Notes: generated from the sequence alone by a model not told the origin. A stretch of 64,000 bases of DNA from Streptomyces kanamyceticus (GCF_008704495.1 NZ_CP023699.1:4030001-4094000), one strand, 5' to 3'. Positions 34,684 to 43,500 are shown, counted from the first letter of the stretch. A program made the numbers and translations.

Positions 34684-35571
34684 ATGCCGATGACAGGGGC
34701 CCACCCCTTTCGCCAACTCAGCGCGATCAGCCAGCTCGGCTGGCTGCTGCCAAAACTGGCGAAGGCGAAAAGGGTCAAAGGCATCTCCCTGGCCCTCCTC
34801 AAGGCGACCGCCCTGGAACTGACGATCCTCACGGGACACCTCCTCCTCTATCCCTCGGGCATGGCCCAGGAACGCAGGACGCCCCCGCTCCAGCCACCCC
34901 CGGACGCCCCCCGCCTCCCCCCGGACGCCAGGCCCCCGGTCCTGCTCCTGCACGGCTTCATCGACAACCGCTCCGTTTTCGTGCTGCTGCGCCGCGCCCT
35001 GGCCAAGGACGGCGGCCGCCGCGTGGAGTCCCTCAACTACTCGCCGCTCACCTGCGACATCCACACCGCCGCCGAATTGCTGGGCCGCCACATAGAGGAG
35101 CTCTGCGAGCGCACGGGCCACGCCAGGGTCGACATCGTGGGGCACAGCCTCGGCGGACTGATCGCCCGCTACTACGCGCAGCGCCTCGGCGGCGACGTAC
35201 GCGTACGCACGCTGGTCACCCTCGGCACGCCGCACACCGGGACCCGCGTCGCGCCGCTCGCCGACGCGCACCCGATCGTCCGGCAGATGCGCCCCGGCTC
35301 AGCGGTGATCGAGGAACTGAAGGAACCGGCACCGGGCTGCCGCACGCACTTCGTGAGTTTCTGGAGCGATCTCGACCAGATCATGGACCCGCTGGAGACG
35401 GCCTGCGTCGACCACCCCGACCTGACCGCGCAGAACATCCGCGTCACCGGCATCGGCCACCTGGCGCTCCCGGTGCACCCCGCGGTCGCGAACGGCATCA
35501 TCCAGGCGCTCGACCTGGCGCACCCGGGGACGGACGCCAAGGGCGCGCCCGGCGGGCTGACGGTCGCCTGA
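34684..35571 (+). CDS. alpha/beta-hydrolase, lipase-like
   Basis: 295 aa. The nucleophile elbow is GHSLGG with S155 and the oxyanion HGFIDN near residue 90; a closing His is in GHLALPVHP near the end. The N-terminal 60 residues have a hydrophobic patch (LALLKATALELTILTGHLLL) that could be a signal anchor or membrane association site. It resembles triacylglycerol lipase/PGAP1-like esterases of actinobacteria (LVTLGTPHTGT). Substrate is unknown. ATG 34684 lies after GGGAGGTCG. Confidence 0.85.
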   Translation: MPMTGAHPFRQLSAISQLGWLLPKLAKAKRVKGISLALLKATALELTILTGHLLLYPSGMAQERRTPPLQPPPDAPRLPPDARPPVLLLHGFIDNRSVFVLLRRALAKDGGRRVESLNYSPLTCDIHTAAELLGRHIEELCERTGHARVDIVGHSLGGLIARYYAQRLGGDVRVRTLVTLGTPHTGTRVAPLADAHPIVRQMRPGSAVIEELKEPAPGCRTHFVSFWSDLDQIMDPLETACVDHPDLTAQNIRVTGIGHLALPVHPAVANGIIQALDLAHPGTDAKGAPGGLTVA

Positions 35572-35763
35572 CCCCGAAATCGCCGCGCAAACATCGAACG
35601 GACATCGAACGCAGGGCCAAAGCTGTGCCCACAGACCGCCGAAAGACGGCCGAATGCCCGTTTCCTGAGACCACGAAACCTGACGAAGATTGTCGCGCCC
35701 GTATACCGCCGGGTACAGTCGCCGCACTGCTCTGCCCCTGCTGCCGAGGCGAAAGAGAAGTTG

Positions 35764-37320
35764 GTGAACGACCGTCACCCGTCGGGGAGCTCGACTCCCC
35801 CGCCCTCGGCACCCGGCGCCGACTACGCGCACTACGCGACGTACGACCAGCACGGTGCCGCGCCCCATGGGCACGACGCCTACGCCACCGGCAGCTTCAG
35901 TACCGGGAGTTTCGACACCGGCAGCTTCGCCGCCGACCCGCTCTTCGGGGACATGCAGGGCGGCCAGAGCACGTACGACACGGGCCAGTGGGCGACCACC
36001 ACCGGCACCCAGCAGACGCTCAACTACGACGCGTACGCGGCGCAGCACCACGCGGCCACGTACGACACCGGCGGCTACGACACCACCGGGATGTGGGCGA
36101 CGGGCGGCTATCAGCAGCTCACCGACATCCCCTCGCAGCCGGGCCCCGAAGCCAGCGGCCAGTGGGACGCCACCGCCTGGAACCAGCCGCCGAGTACGGG
36201 CCAGTGGGACACGCAGACCTTCGAGACGGGTGCGTACGACGCGACCGCATGGAACTCGGCGGGCCAGACCTACGAGCCCCCCACACCCCACGCGCACCCC
36301 GAACCTCACACGCACCCCGAGCCGCACGAGCCGACGTCGTACGAGCCCACCGACTCCTACGAGCCGACGGGCACCTACGAACTCACCGACCCGTACGACC
36401 TCACCGCCGCCACGTACGAAGCCGACTCCCCTTACGGGACCGAGGCCGCGTACGAAGCCGAGGCCGCCTACGAAGCCGCGGCGGCCTACGGGGACGACGA
36501 GCCGCTCGATGACGAGACCCGCAGCGCCGAGGCCGGGACCCGCGCACCCCGCGGCGGCCGCGGATCGGGCGGCGGGGGCCGCTCGAGGACCCGCCGCCGC
36601 AGCCCGGCCAAGCGCTCCGCGCTCTTCACCGTCGCCGTACCGTCGGCCTGCGTGATGGGCGTCGCGGGTGTCGCCGCCGCGTCCGTGGGCAACTTCGGCG
36701 GGGACGAGAGCAAGGACACGACGGCGTCCGCCCCGGACCCCACGTCCGTGAAGCCGTCCGCCGCCAACAACAAGCTGGACACCCAGCTGGCGAACCTCTC
36801 CGCCGACGCGGGCGACTTCGCGGACCGCGCGAGCCGTACGCAGGAGCGCATCGACCTCAAGGCCCAGAAGGTGGCCGCCGAGAAGAAGGCGGTCGCGGAG
36901 GCCGCGCGCAAGGAGCGGTTGCGCCCCAAGTTCGCGCTGCCGGTGAAGCAGCACGGCCTGAGCGCGTACTACGGCCAGGCTGGCGTCAACTGGATGTCCG
37001 CGCACTCCGGCATCGACTTCCCCGTGTCGTACGGCACGGAGGTGCTCGCCGCGACCGACGGCACCGTGTCCACCAAGTGGAACAGCGCCTACGGCAACAT
37101 GGCGATCGTGACCGCCAAGGACGGCACGGAGACGTGGTACTGCCACCTCTCCACGCACAAGATCTCCAGCGGCCCCGTGAAGGCGGGCGAGGCCATCGCC
37201 TTCTCCGGCAACTCGGGCAACTCCACAGGACCGCACCTGCACTTCGAGGTGCGTCCCGGCGGCGGCTCCGCGATCGACCCGCTGCCGTGGCTGCGCAGCC
37301 ACGGCCTCGACCCGACGTAG
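35764..37320 (+). CDS. M23-family (LytM) peptidoglycan endopeptidase, membrane-anchored
   Basis: 518 aa. The first 270 residues are Tyr/Thr/Glu-rich low complexity (TYDTGGYDTTG, SYEPTDSYEPTGTYE) and likely cytoplasmic. One membrane segment follows a basic RTRRRSPAKR (SALFTVAVPSACVMGVAGVA), then a helical coiled part (RTQERIDLKAQKVAAEKKAV). The C-terminal M23 domain has HxxxD (H414, D418) and HxH (H491, H493), a complete zinc site. It should cut peptide cross-links in the cell wall. GTG 35764 with AGAGAAG upstream is chosen over TTG 35761. The 192-bp leader is AT-poorer and shows no ydaO motif, unlike the NlpC gene at 40387. Confidence 0.9.
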   Translation: MNDRHPSGSSTPPPSAPGADYAHYATYDQHGAAPHGHDAYATGSFSTGSFDTGSFAADPLFGDMQGGQSTYDTGQWATTTGTQQTLNYDAYAAQHHAATYDTGGYDTTGMWATGGYQQLTDIPSQPGPEASGQWDATAWNQPPSTGQWDTQTFETGAYDATAWNSAGQTYEPPTPHAHPEPHTHPEPHEPTSYEPTDSYEPTGTYELTDPYDLTAATYEADSPYGTEAAYEAEAAYEAAAAYGDDEPLDDETRSAEAGTRAPRGGRGSGGGGRSRTRRRSPAKRSALFTVAVPSACVMGVAGVAAASVGNFGGDESKDTTASAPDPTSVKPSAANNKLDTQLANLSADAGDFADRASRTQERIDLKAQKVAAEKKAVAEAARKERLRPKFALPVKQHGLSAYYGQAGVNWMSAHSGIDFPVSYGTEVLAATDGTVSTKWNSAYGNMAIVTAKDGTETWYCHLSTHKISSGPVKAGEAIAFSGNSGNSTGPHLHFEVRPGGGSAIDPLPWLRSHGLDPT

Positions 37321-37335
37321 GCAGCGAGCGCCGTC

Positions 37336-37365
37336 GTCCCGCGGGGTCAACCGACCCCACGGGAC
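37336..37365. terminator. terminator after the M23 peptidase gene
   Basis: 13-bp arms 37336-37348 and 37353-37365 with one C-A mismatch; loop AACC. Confidence 0.7.
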
Positions 37366-37391
37366 CACAGTCCGTAGATCCCCGAAGGCCC

Positions 37392-37415
37392 CTAGGGACC
37401 CCTAGGGGTCCCTAG
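37392..37415. repeat. 24-bp perfect palindrome across the pcrA stop codon
   Basis: CTAGGGACCCCT and its exact complement with no loop; the last TAG of the minus-strand pcrA frame is inside it. CCTAGG/CCCTAG units repeat through 37386-37415. It could serve as a terminator for pcrA or a protein site. Confidence 0.7.
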
Positions 37416-39961
37416 AGCTTCTCCACCGGCGCGTACCTCAGCAGCAGCCGCTTCGGCTTGGGCTCTCCGAAGTCCACCGTCGCCTCGGCGTTCGCACCCG
37501 ATCCCTTGACGCCGACCACGGTCCCGAGGCCGAACTGGTCGTGCGTGACCCGGTCGCCGATCGCGAGCGAGACCACCGGCTTCTCCGTGGCACGGCGCGT
37601 GGCGAATCCCTGCGCGCCCCCGGAGCGCGACCGCGCCGAGGACAGCGACGAGGCGATGCCACCGGCCGGACCTGACGAGCCAGACGACGCCGGGGCGCCG
37701 ATGGAGCCCGTCCGCTTCCAGTCCAGGTGGGCGTCCGGGATCTCCTCCAGGAAGCGCGACGGCGGGTTGTACGAGGGCTGGCCCCAGGCGCTGCGCATCG
37801 AGGACCGCGTCAGATAGAGCCGCTCACGCGCGCGCGTAATGCCCACGTACGCAAGACGCCGCTCCTCCTCCAGCTCCTTGACCTGCCCCAGCGAGCGCAT
37901 GTGCGGGAAGACGCCGTCCTCCATGCCGGTCAGGAACACCACGGGGAATTCGAGGCCCTTGGCGGTGTGCAGTGTCATCAAGGTGATGACTCCGGAGCCG
38001 TCGTCCTCCTCGTCCGGGATCTGGTCGGAGTCGGCGACGAGGGCGACGCGCTCCAGGAAGTCGGAGAGCGAACCGGCGGTCGCGGCACCAGCCGCGTCCT
38101 CCTCGCCCGCTGCTCCCTCTGCGTCCGCCGTGCCCTCGGCGCCCTCTGCGGCGTCAGCGGACTCAGCGGCCTGACCGCTCTCCTGCTCGAACTCCAGCGC
38201 CACAGCGGCGAGTTCCTGAAGGTTCTCGATGCGCGTCTCGTCCTGCGGGTCGGTGGACGCCTGCAACTCGGCGAGATAGCCGGTCCGTTCGAGCACGGCC
38301 TCCAGGACGACCGCAGGGCCCGCGCCGGACTCGACGATGGTCCGCAGCTCCTCCATCAGCGTGTTGAAACGCCTGACGGCGTTGGTCGACCGGGCCGCCA
38401 TTCCGTACGCCTCGTCGACGCGGCGCAGCGCCTGCGGGAAGGAGATCTTCTCGCGCTGCGACAGCGCGTCGATCATCGCTTCCGCGCGGTCGCCGATGCC
38501 TCGCTTGGGAACGTTGAGGATGCGCCGCAGCGGCACCGCGTCCTCGGGGTTGGCGAGCACGCGCAGGTACGCGAGGACGTCCCTGACCTCCTTGCGCTCG
38601 TAGAAGCGCACGCCGCCGACGACCTTGTAGGGCAGGCCGACGCGGATGAAGATCTCTTCGAAGACACGGGACTGAGCGTTGGTGCGGTAGAAGATCGCGA
38701 CGTCGCCGGCCTTCGCGTCGCCCGCGTCGGTGAGGCGGTCGATCTCGTCGGCGACGAACTGCGCCTCGTCGTGCTCGGTGTCGGCGACGTACCCCGTGAT
38801 GCGCGCGCCCGCGCCCTGGTTGGTCCACAGGTTCTTCGGGCGGCGGCTCTCGTTCCGCTCGATGACCGCGTTCGCGGCGGTCAGGATCGTCTGCGTGGAG
38901 CGGTAGTTCTGCTCCAGGAGGATCGTCGTCGCGTCCGTGTAGTCCTCCTCGAACTGGAGGATGTTACGGATGGTGGCGCCGCGGAAGGCGTAGATGGACT
39001 GGTCCGCGTCACCCACCACGCAGAGCTCGCCGGGGTCGTCACCCTCGCCTCCGGAGGGACCGACCAGCTCGCGCACCAGGGCGTACTGCGCGTGGTTGGT
39101 GTCCTGGTACTCGTCGACCATGACGTGCCGGAAGCGGCGCCTGTAGTGCTCGGCGACGTCGGGGAAAGCGCGCAGGAGGTGGACCGTCGTCATGATCAGG
39201 TCGTCGAAGTCCAGTGCGTTCGCCTCGCGGAGGCGGGACTGGTACATCGCGTAGGCCTGGGCGAGGGTCTTCTCGAAGCCGTCGGCGGCCTGGGCTGCGA
39301 AGTCCTCCTCGTCGATCAGCTCGTTCTTCAGGTTCGAGACCTTGGCGCTGAAGGACTTCGGCGGGAACTTCTTCGGGTCGACGTCCAGGTCGCGACAGAC
39401 CAGGGCCATCAGACGCTTGGAGTCCGCGGCGTCGTAGATCGAGAAGGAGGACGTGAAGCCCAGCTTCTTGTACTCGCGGCGCAGGATGCGGACGCAGGCG
39501 CTGTGGAACGTCGACACCCACATCGCGTTCGCCCGCGGTCCGACGAGCTGCTCGACGCGCTCCTTCATCTCGCCCGCGGCCTTGTTCGTGAAGGTGATCG
39601 CGAGGATCTGGCCGGGGTGCGCACCGCGCTCGGCGAGGAGGTACGCGATGCGGTGGGTCAGCACGCGGGTCTTGCCGGAACCGGCACCGGCGACGATGAG
39701 CAGCGGGGAGCCCGCGTGCACGACCGCCGCGCGCTGGTTCTCGTTGAGGCCGTCGAGAAGCGCCGCCGGGTCGATGACCGGGCGCGGGGCACCACCGCGG
39801 TAGTGCGCGTCCCGGGTCATGGGCGCGTCGAACTTCCCGTCGAACAGATCGTCCGGAATGGGCTCCGGAGTGGTGTCCTCGGGCGGCGGCGGGGGCTCTT
39901 CGTCCGCGGCCCGAGAGGGCTGCAGGTCCGCCAGGAAGCTGTCATCAAAGAGGCTGCTCAT
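37412..39961 (-). CDS. pcrA: ATP-dependent 3'-5' DNA helicase, UvrD/PcrA family
   Basis: Superfamily 1A helicase for nucleotide excision repair and removal of RecA or RNA polymerase from DNA. 849 aa, longer than the usual 720-750 because of an acidic, Pro-rich N-terminal tail of about 65 residues and an Ala/Glu/Gly insertion near 615-645 (EGAEGTADAEGAAGEEDAAG). Q-motif LNENQRAAV, Walker A AGAGSGKT (91-98), Walker B VDEYQDTN, motif III GDADQSIYAFRGA, motif IV EQNYRST, motif V TLHTAKGLEFPVVFL and motif VI YVGITRARERLY are all present. The C-terminal domain ends in a Tudor-like GDRVTHDQFGLGTVVGV. It has a DNA-damage-type promoter just before the start. Confidence 0.97.
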   Translation of the reverse strand: MSSLFDDSFLADLQPSRAADEEPPPPPEDTTPEPIPDDLFDGKFDAPMTRDAHYRGGAPRPVIDPAALLDGLNENQRAAVVHAGSPLLIVAGAGSGKTRVLTHRIAYLLAERGAHPGQILAITFTNKAAGEMKERVEQLVGPRANAMWVSTFHSACVRILRREYKKLGFTSSFSIYDAADSKRLMALVCRDLDVDPKKFPPKSFSAKVSNLKNELIDEEDFAAQAADGFEKTLAQAYAMYQSRLREANALDFDDLIMTTVHLLRAFPDVAEHYRRRFRHVMVDEYQDTNHAQYALVRELVGPSGGEGDDPGELCVVGDADQSIYAFRGATIRNILQFEEDYTDATTILLEQNYRSTQTILTAANAVIERNESRRPKNLWTNQGAGARITGYVADTEHDEAQFVADEIDRLTDAGDAKAGDVAIFYRTNAQSRVFEEIFIRVGLPYKVVGGVRFYERKEVRDVLAYLRVLANPEDAVPLRRILNVPKRGIGDRAEAMIDALSQREKISFPQALRRVDEAYGMAARSTNAVRRFNTLMEELRTIVESGAGPAVVLEAVLERTGYLAELQASTDPQDETRIENLQELAAVALEFEQESGQAAESADAAEGAEGTADAEGAAGEEDAAGAATAGSLSDFLERVALVADSDQIPDEEDDGSGVITLMTLHTAKGLEFPVVFLTGMEDGVFPHMRSLGQVKELEEERRLAYVGITRARERLYLTRSSMRSAWGQPSYNPPSRFLEEIPDAHLDWKRTGSIGAPASSGSSGPAGGIASSLSSARSRSGGAQGFATRRATEKPVVSLAIGDRVTHDQFGLGTVVGVKGSGANAEATVDFGEPKPKRLLLRYAPVEKL

Positions 39962-39970
39962 CGCCTCCCG

Positions 39971-39993
39971 AGTCTAGGCGGCCCCACTGACAA
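39971..39993 (-). promoter_or_regulatory. DNA-damage (PafBC/RecA-NDp type) promoter of pcrA
   Basis: On the minus strand TTGTCAGTG (39993-39985), 8 nt, TAGACT (39976-39971): full match to TTGTCRGTG-N8-TANNNT. The predicted transcription start is about 39964, only a few bases before ATG 39961, so the leader is minimal. Confidence 0.75.
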
Positions 39994-40207
39994 CCCGCCC
40001 CGGGTTCCGGCCACCTCCCGCCGATGACGGTCCGCCCCGGGGCGATCACGCTCCGCTCCCGCGCGTCATGCCCACATCAGGAGCTTCGAAAAGTCACGAA
40101 AATGTATCGGGCATATCGAACATCAACCTTCACACGGGCCACACGAGTTGGCTAGCGTGCTGCGCGGGCCGCACGTCCCCCCACCGGCGAACCCCGCCGG
40201 GAACGGG
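39994..40207. other. promoter region of the first NlpC/P60 gene
   Basis: Between the pcrA promoter and the riboswitch. AT-richer sequence at 40080-40130 (GAAAATGTATCGGGCATATCG) is the likely promoter of the riboswitch-controlled transcript. No gene was seen. Confidence 0.5.
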
Positions 40208-40365
40208 TGGCCTACGCCGAGTCCGACATGCTCGGAGCCGGGGACCCACCAAGACCTTGGGGTGAATCGGTCCCGTACGGAGTACGAGGCAAGTACGAAG
40301 TACGGGGCTGTAGGGCAACCTTCCGGACCACCCGCCCGAACCCGACAGCTAACCCGGTAGGCGGT
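40208..40365 (+). ncRNA. cyclic di-AMP riboswitch (ydaO/yuaA class)
   Basis: The conserved blocks of the class are present in order: CCGGGGACCCA (40239-40248 region), TTGGGGTGAATC (40257-40268), GTAGGGCAACC (40310-40320), and CCGAACCCGACAGCTAACC with GGTAGGCGG ending at 40364. It ends 22 nt before the TTG start and just before the ribosome site GGAAGGAG (40370-40377). In actinobacteria this class switches cell-wall hydrolase genes off or on with c-di-AMP. No separate terminator hairpin was seen between aptamer and gene, so control may act on translation or through the 3' stem. Confidence 0.9.
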
Positions 40366-40386
40366 CTACGGAAGGAGTCGCCTCTC

Positions 40387-41601
40387 TTGGCGTCGCACCG
40401 CAAGCCGCGGACCCGGACAGCCGGAAAACGCACGGCCCCCGCCATCGGCATCACCACGGCCGCCCTCACCTCCGTGGCGCTCCTGTCACAGAGCGCGCAG
40501 GCGGCCCCCTCCGCGCCGACGAAGCCCAGCCTCGAAGAAGTGCAGAAGAAGGTCGACGACCTCTACCACCAGGCGGGCGTGGCCACCCAGAAGTACAACT
40601 CGTCCAAGGAGAAGACCGACAAGCAGCGCAAGAAGGTCGACCACCTCCTGGACGACGTGGCCAAGCGCACCGAGAAGCTGAACGCGGCCCGCCAGGAGCT
40701 CGGCTCCTTCGCCGCCGCGCAGTACCGCACCGGTGCCATCTCGCAGACGGCGACGATGATGCTCGCCAACGACCCGCAGGGCTACTTCGACCAGAACCAC
40801 CTGTCGAACCGGCTCACCGAGCGCCAGAAGAAGGCGGTCGACGACTACCAGACCGAGCAGGCCTCGGCGACGAAGCAGCGCACGAAGGCGGCGAAGAGCC
40901 TCAAGACGCTGACCGACTCGCGCGACGACCTCAGGACGAGCAAGCGGACCGTCCAGAAGAAGCTGGGCGAGGCCCGCACGCTCCTGTCTGAGCTGACCGC
41001 CGAGGAGAAGGCCAGGCTCGCGGCGATCGAGCGCAAGAAGGAGCAGGCGGCCAAGCGCAAGGCCGACGAGCTGGCCCGCAAGCAGGTCGCGGAGGCGGAG
41101 CGCAAGCGCAAGGCGGAAGAGGCGGCGCAGAAGGAGAAGAACGAGGGCCAGGGCGAGGGCGAGGGCTCTGGTTCCGGCTCGGGCTCGGGCACCGGATCGG
41201 GCTCAGGTTCCGGCTCCGGCTCCGGCTCCGGGAGTACGGACGGCAGCTACGCCACCAAGGCCGCGAAGGTGATCGACTTCGCCGAGGCCCAGATCGGCAA
41301 GCCGTACGTCTGGGGCGCCACGGGCCCCGACTCCTACGACTGCTCCGGACTCACCCAGGACGCGTGGAAGGCCGCCGGGATCTCCCTGCCGCGCACCACG
41401 TGGGACCAGGTGAAGGTCGGCACGACGGTGAAGACGGCCGACGCCAAACCCGGTGACCTGGTCTTCTTCTACGACGACATCAGCCACGTCGGGATCTACA
41501 TCGGCAACGGCAAGATGATCCACGCCCCGAAGCCGGGCGCGAACGTCCGCGTCGAGTCGATCTACTACATGCCGATCCACAGCGTGGTGCGCCCCGCGTG
41601 A
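40387..41601 (+). CDS. secreted NlpC/P60 peptidoglycan hydrolase under c-di-AMP riboswitch
   Basis: 404 aa. Start TTG 40387 (LASHRKPRTRTAG) with GGAAGGAG upstream; the signal peptide follows (GITTAALTSVALLSQSAQAA, cleavage near residue 40). A long coiled coil (residues 50-240, heptad-like Lys/Glu-rich, similar to RipA/CwlO N-domains) probably docks on FtsEX-type partners or blocks the active site. A Gly/Ser repeat linker precedes the catalytic NlpC/P60 domain with C319 (YDCSGLTQ), H367 (SHVGIYIG) and H379. It cuts peptide stems in the cell wall. It is a paralogue of the gene at 42373. Confidence 0.93.
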   Translation: MASHRKPRTRTAGKRTAPAIGITTAALTSVALLSQSAQAAPSAPTKPSLEEVQKKVDDLYHQAGVATQKYNSSKEKTDKQRKKVDHLLDDVAKRTEKLNAARQELGSFAAAQYRTGAISQTATMMLANDPQGYFDQNHLSNRLTERQKKAVDDYQTEQASATKQRTKAAKSLKTLTDSRDDLRTSKRTVQKKLGEARTLLSELTAEEKARLAAIERKKEQAAKRKADELARKQVAEAERKRKAEEAAQKEKNEGQGEGEGSGSGSGSGTGSGSGSGSGSGSGSTDGSYATKAAKVIDFAEAQIGKPYVWGATGPDSYDCSGLTQDAWKAAGISLPRTTWDQVKVGTTVKTADAKPGDLVFFYDDISHVGIYIGNGKMIHAPKPGANVRVESIYYMPIHSVVRPA

Positions 41602-41609
41602 CGGCCTGA

Positions 41610-41661
41610 CTACGCGCGCGTGGCCCGCATCCTCCAGGGGATGCGGGCCACGCGCGCGTAG
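41610..41661. terminator. bidirectional terminator, 23-bp perfect stem
   Basis: Arms 41610-41632 and 41639-41661, 6-nt loop TCCAGG, between convergent genes. The stem includes a CGCGCGCG run. Confidence 0.92.
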
Positions 41662-41673
41662 AGAGCGGAAAAC

Positions 41674-42027
41674 TCAGGTCCAGAGCACCGCGATGAAGAT
41701 GTTCGCCACGGTCAGCAGACCCACCGCCCCGAACATCCCCTTGTCGACCTTCTCCTCGTCCCGCTTCACATAGACCAGCGCGAGGATCACGATCAGCACG
41801 GCCATCTTGATGCCGATCTTGAGGTTGTTGACCGGGTTGTCGTCCGCCTGGTTCAGGCCGACCAGGACGACACCGGTGACGAGCATGGTCAGCGCGCCGT
41901 GCAGCATCGCGGGGCTGAAGCGGGCGGTGCCCTGGCCCATCTGCTTCATCTGGGTCAGGAAGCCGCCCAGGAGCGAGGCGATGCCGATGATGTGCAGGCC
42001 GACGAAGAGATGGATGAGTACGTCCAT
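41674..42027 (-). CDS. small four-helix membrane protein
   Basis: 117 aa with four membrane segments (LIHLFVGLHIIGIASLLGGF, AMLHGALTMLVTGVVLVGL, IGIKMAVLIVILALVYV and MFGAVGLLTVANIFIAVL). The conserved-looking His residues in segments 1 and 2 (LHII and LHGA) recall heme-type or CopD-like membrane proteins, but this is weak. It lies between two NlpC/P60 genes on the opposite strand. ATG 42027; an upstream in-frame ATG at 42087 is less likely. Confidence 0.75.
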   Translation of the reverse strand: MDVLIHLFVGLHIIGIASLLGGFLTQMKQMGQGTARFSPAMLHGALTMLVTGVVLVGLNQADDNPVNNLKIGIKMAVLIVILALVYVKRDEEKVDKGMFGAVGLLTVANIFIAVLWT

Positions 42028-42372
42028 GAGCCGGAGCCTAACCGGGGCCTGTTCCACCCCACACGGCCGGTCCCTTATCACCGTCACGCAGGCTGTCAGG
42101 GAACAAACGTCGCATCGGTCACAGAGCCACGCGAAGTGGATGTTAAAGAGTGATTTGCACGGTCACATTCAGTCACCGCGTCGCTCACATTTCTCAGTTA
42201 CGTGCAATCCCTCACCAGGCCGTGACGGTCAGGTTTAGCGTCCTGGACCAGGTGACCGACTCCCCACCGCCGCCCGGACCCGGGGCGGCAGTCGGCCACC
42301 ACCGCCGAGGAACCGGCGGCGGTCCGCTCCCCCTGTGCGGGCCGCCGCCGGACACGTAAGGAGCCTCTCTCC
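42028..42372. other. long leader and promoter region of the second NlpC/P60 gene
   Basis: 345 bp. AT-richer sequence at about 42130-42200 (GTTAAAGAGTGATTTG, GTCACATTCAGTCACC with TCACATT repeats) is the probable promoter/operator zone. No ydaO motif was found here. The end of the stretch holds a GC-rich hairpin just before the ribosome site. Confidence 0.6.
42313..42351 (+). promoter_or_regulatory. leader hairpin before second NlpC/P60 gene
   Basis: CCGGCGGCGGTCCG pairs with 42338-42351 (one G-U), 11-nt loop. It ends 6 nt before AAGGAG, so it could attenuate transcription or affect ribosome access. Confidence 0.55.
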
Positions 42373-43422
42373 GTGTCAGCGCACCGCAAGCCCAAGCAGC
42401 GCTCGCTCAGCGGCAACACCGCCCGCACGGCCGTCACCATCGCCCTCGCGGGAGCCGCGTCGGCGACCGCGTTCGACGGCGTGGGCAACGCGGAACCCCG
42501 CCTCAGCCCCGCCGAGGTGAAGTCCAAGGTCGACTCGCTCTACCGCGAGGCGGAGATCGCCACCGAGAAGTACAACGGCGCGAAGGAGAAGGCCGAGAAG
42601 GCCGAGAAATCCCTCGGAGTGCTGCGCGACGAGGCGGCCCGCAAGACGGCGAAGCTCAACTCCGCCCGCGAAGAAGTCGGTTCGTACGCCACCGCCCAGT
42701 ACCGCACCGGCGGCATCGACCCGACCGTGCAGCTGGCCCTCTCCTCCGACCCCGAACAGTTCCTCGACCGCGCCGCGCTCGCCGACCGGGCGGGCAACCG
42801 CCAAGCGGCGACCGTCAGCGGCATACACAAGCAGCTCCAGGAGATCGACCAGCTGCGCTCCGAGGCGGACGACCGCCTCGACGCCTTCCACAAGCGCCAG
42901 GCGGAGCTGAAGAAGCAGAAGAAGACGGTCACCGGAAAGCTCGACGAGGCCAAGCGGCTCCTCTCCCAGCTCACCGGCGAGCAGCGCGCCGCGCTGGCCC
43001 ACCCCGACGGCGACCGCGCCACCCGCTCGGACGCCCGTGCCGCCGCCGTCGGCGGTTCGGCCAAGGCCCCCAACTCCCGCGCCGCGTCCGCCGTCTCGTA
43101 CGCCTACAAGGCCATCGGCAGCCCCTACGTCTGGGGCGCCACAGGACCGAGCGCCTTCGACTGCTCGGGGCTCACCCAGGCCGCCTACCGCTCGGCGGGC
43201 GTCTCGCTGCCCCGCACCACCTACGCCCAGATCGCCGCGGGCGAACGGATTCCGCGCTCCGCGCTGCGCCCCGGTGACCTGGTGTTCTTCTACTCAGGCA
43301 TCAGCCACGTCGGCATCTACGTGGGCAACGGCCAGATGATCCACGCCCCCAACCCGAGCGCTCCTGTACGGCTCGCGCCCATCGACCAGATGCCGTTCGC
43401 GGGCGCCACCCGCGTGGCGTGA
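42373..43422 (+). CDS. secreted NlpC/P60 peptidoglycan hydrolase, paralogue without riboswitch
   Basis: 349 aa, start GTG 42373 (VSAHRKPKQRS), AAGGAG at 42358-42363. Signal peptide in residues 1-40, though it is less hydrophobic than in its paralogue (TVTIALAGAASATAFDGVG). Coiled-coil N-domain (EAEIATEKYNGAKEKAEKAE) and a C-terminal NlpC/P60 domain with C264 (FDCSGLTQ) and H312 (SHVGIYVG). The N-terminal and catalytic domains align with the product of 40387, but the Gly/Ser linker is replaced by a short Arg/Ala-rich one. Probably a tandem duplication followed by regulatory divergence. Confidence 0.92.
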   Translation: MSAHRKPKQRSLSGNTARTAVTIALAGAASATAFDGVGNAEPRLSPAEVKSKVDSLYREAEIATEKYNGAKEKAEKAEKSLGVLRDEAARKTAKLNSAREEVGSYATAQYRTGGIDPTVQLALSSDPEQFLDRAALADRAGNRQAATVSGIHKQLQEIDQLRSEADDRLDAFHKRQAELKKQKKTVTGKLDEAKRLLSQLTGEQRAALAHPDGDRATRSDARAAAVGGSAKAPNSRAASAVSYAYKAIGSPYVWGATGPSAFDCSGLTQAAYRSAGVSLPRTTYAQIAAGERIPRSALRPGDLVFFYSGISHVGIYVGNGQMIHAPNPSAPVRLAPIDQMPFAGATRVA

Positions 43423-43500
43423 AAGGGCCGTTGAGCCCCGGCCGATCCGGTCACCCGGTCGGCGCGATCCGGCCACGGAGCCGCAGGTAATGTCACGTCC

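Noticed and set aside
35572..35763. Possible ydaO riboswitch before the M23 peptidase gene
   Set aside because: Considered because such genes often have one; the GGGGTGAATC and ACAGCTAACC blocks are both absent.
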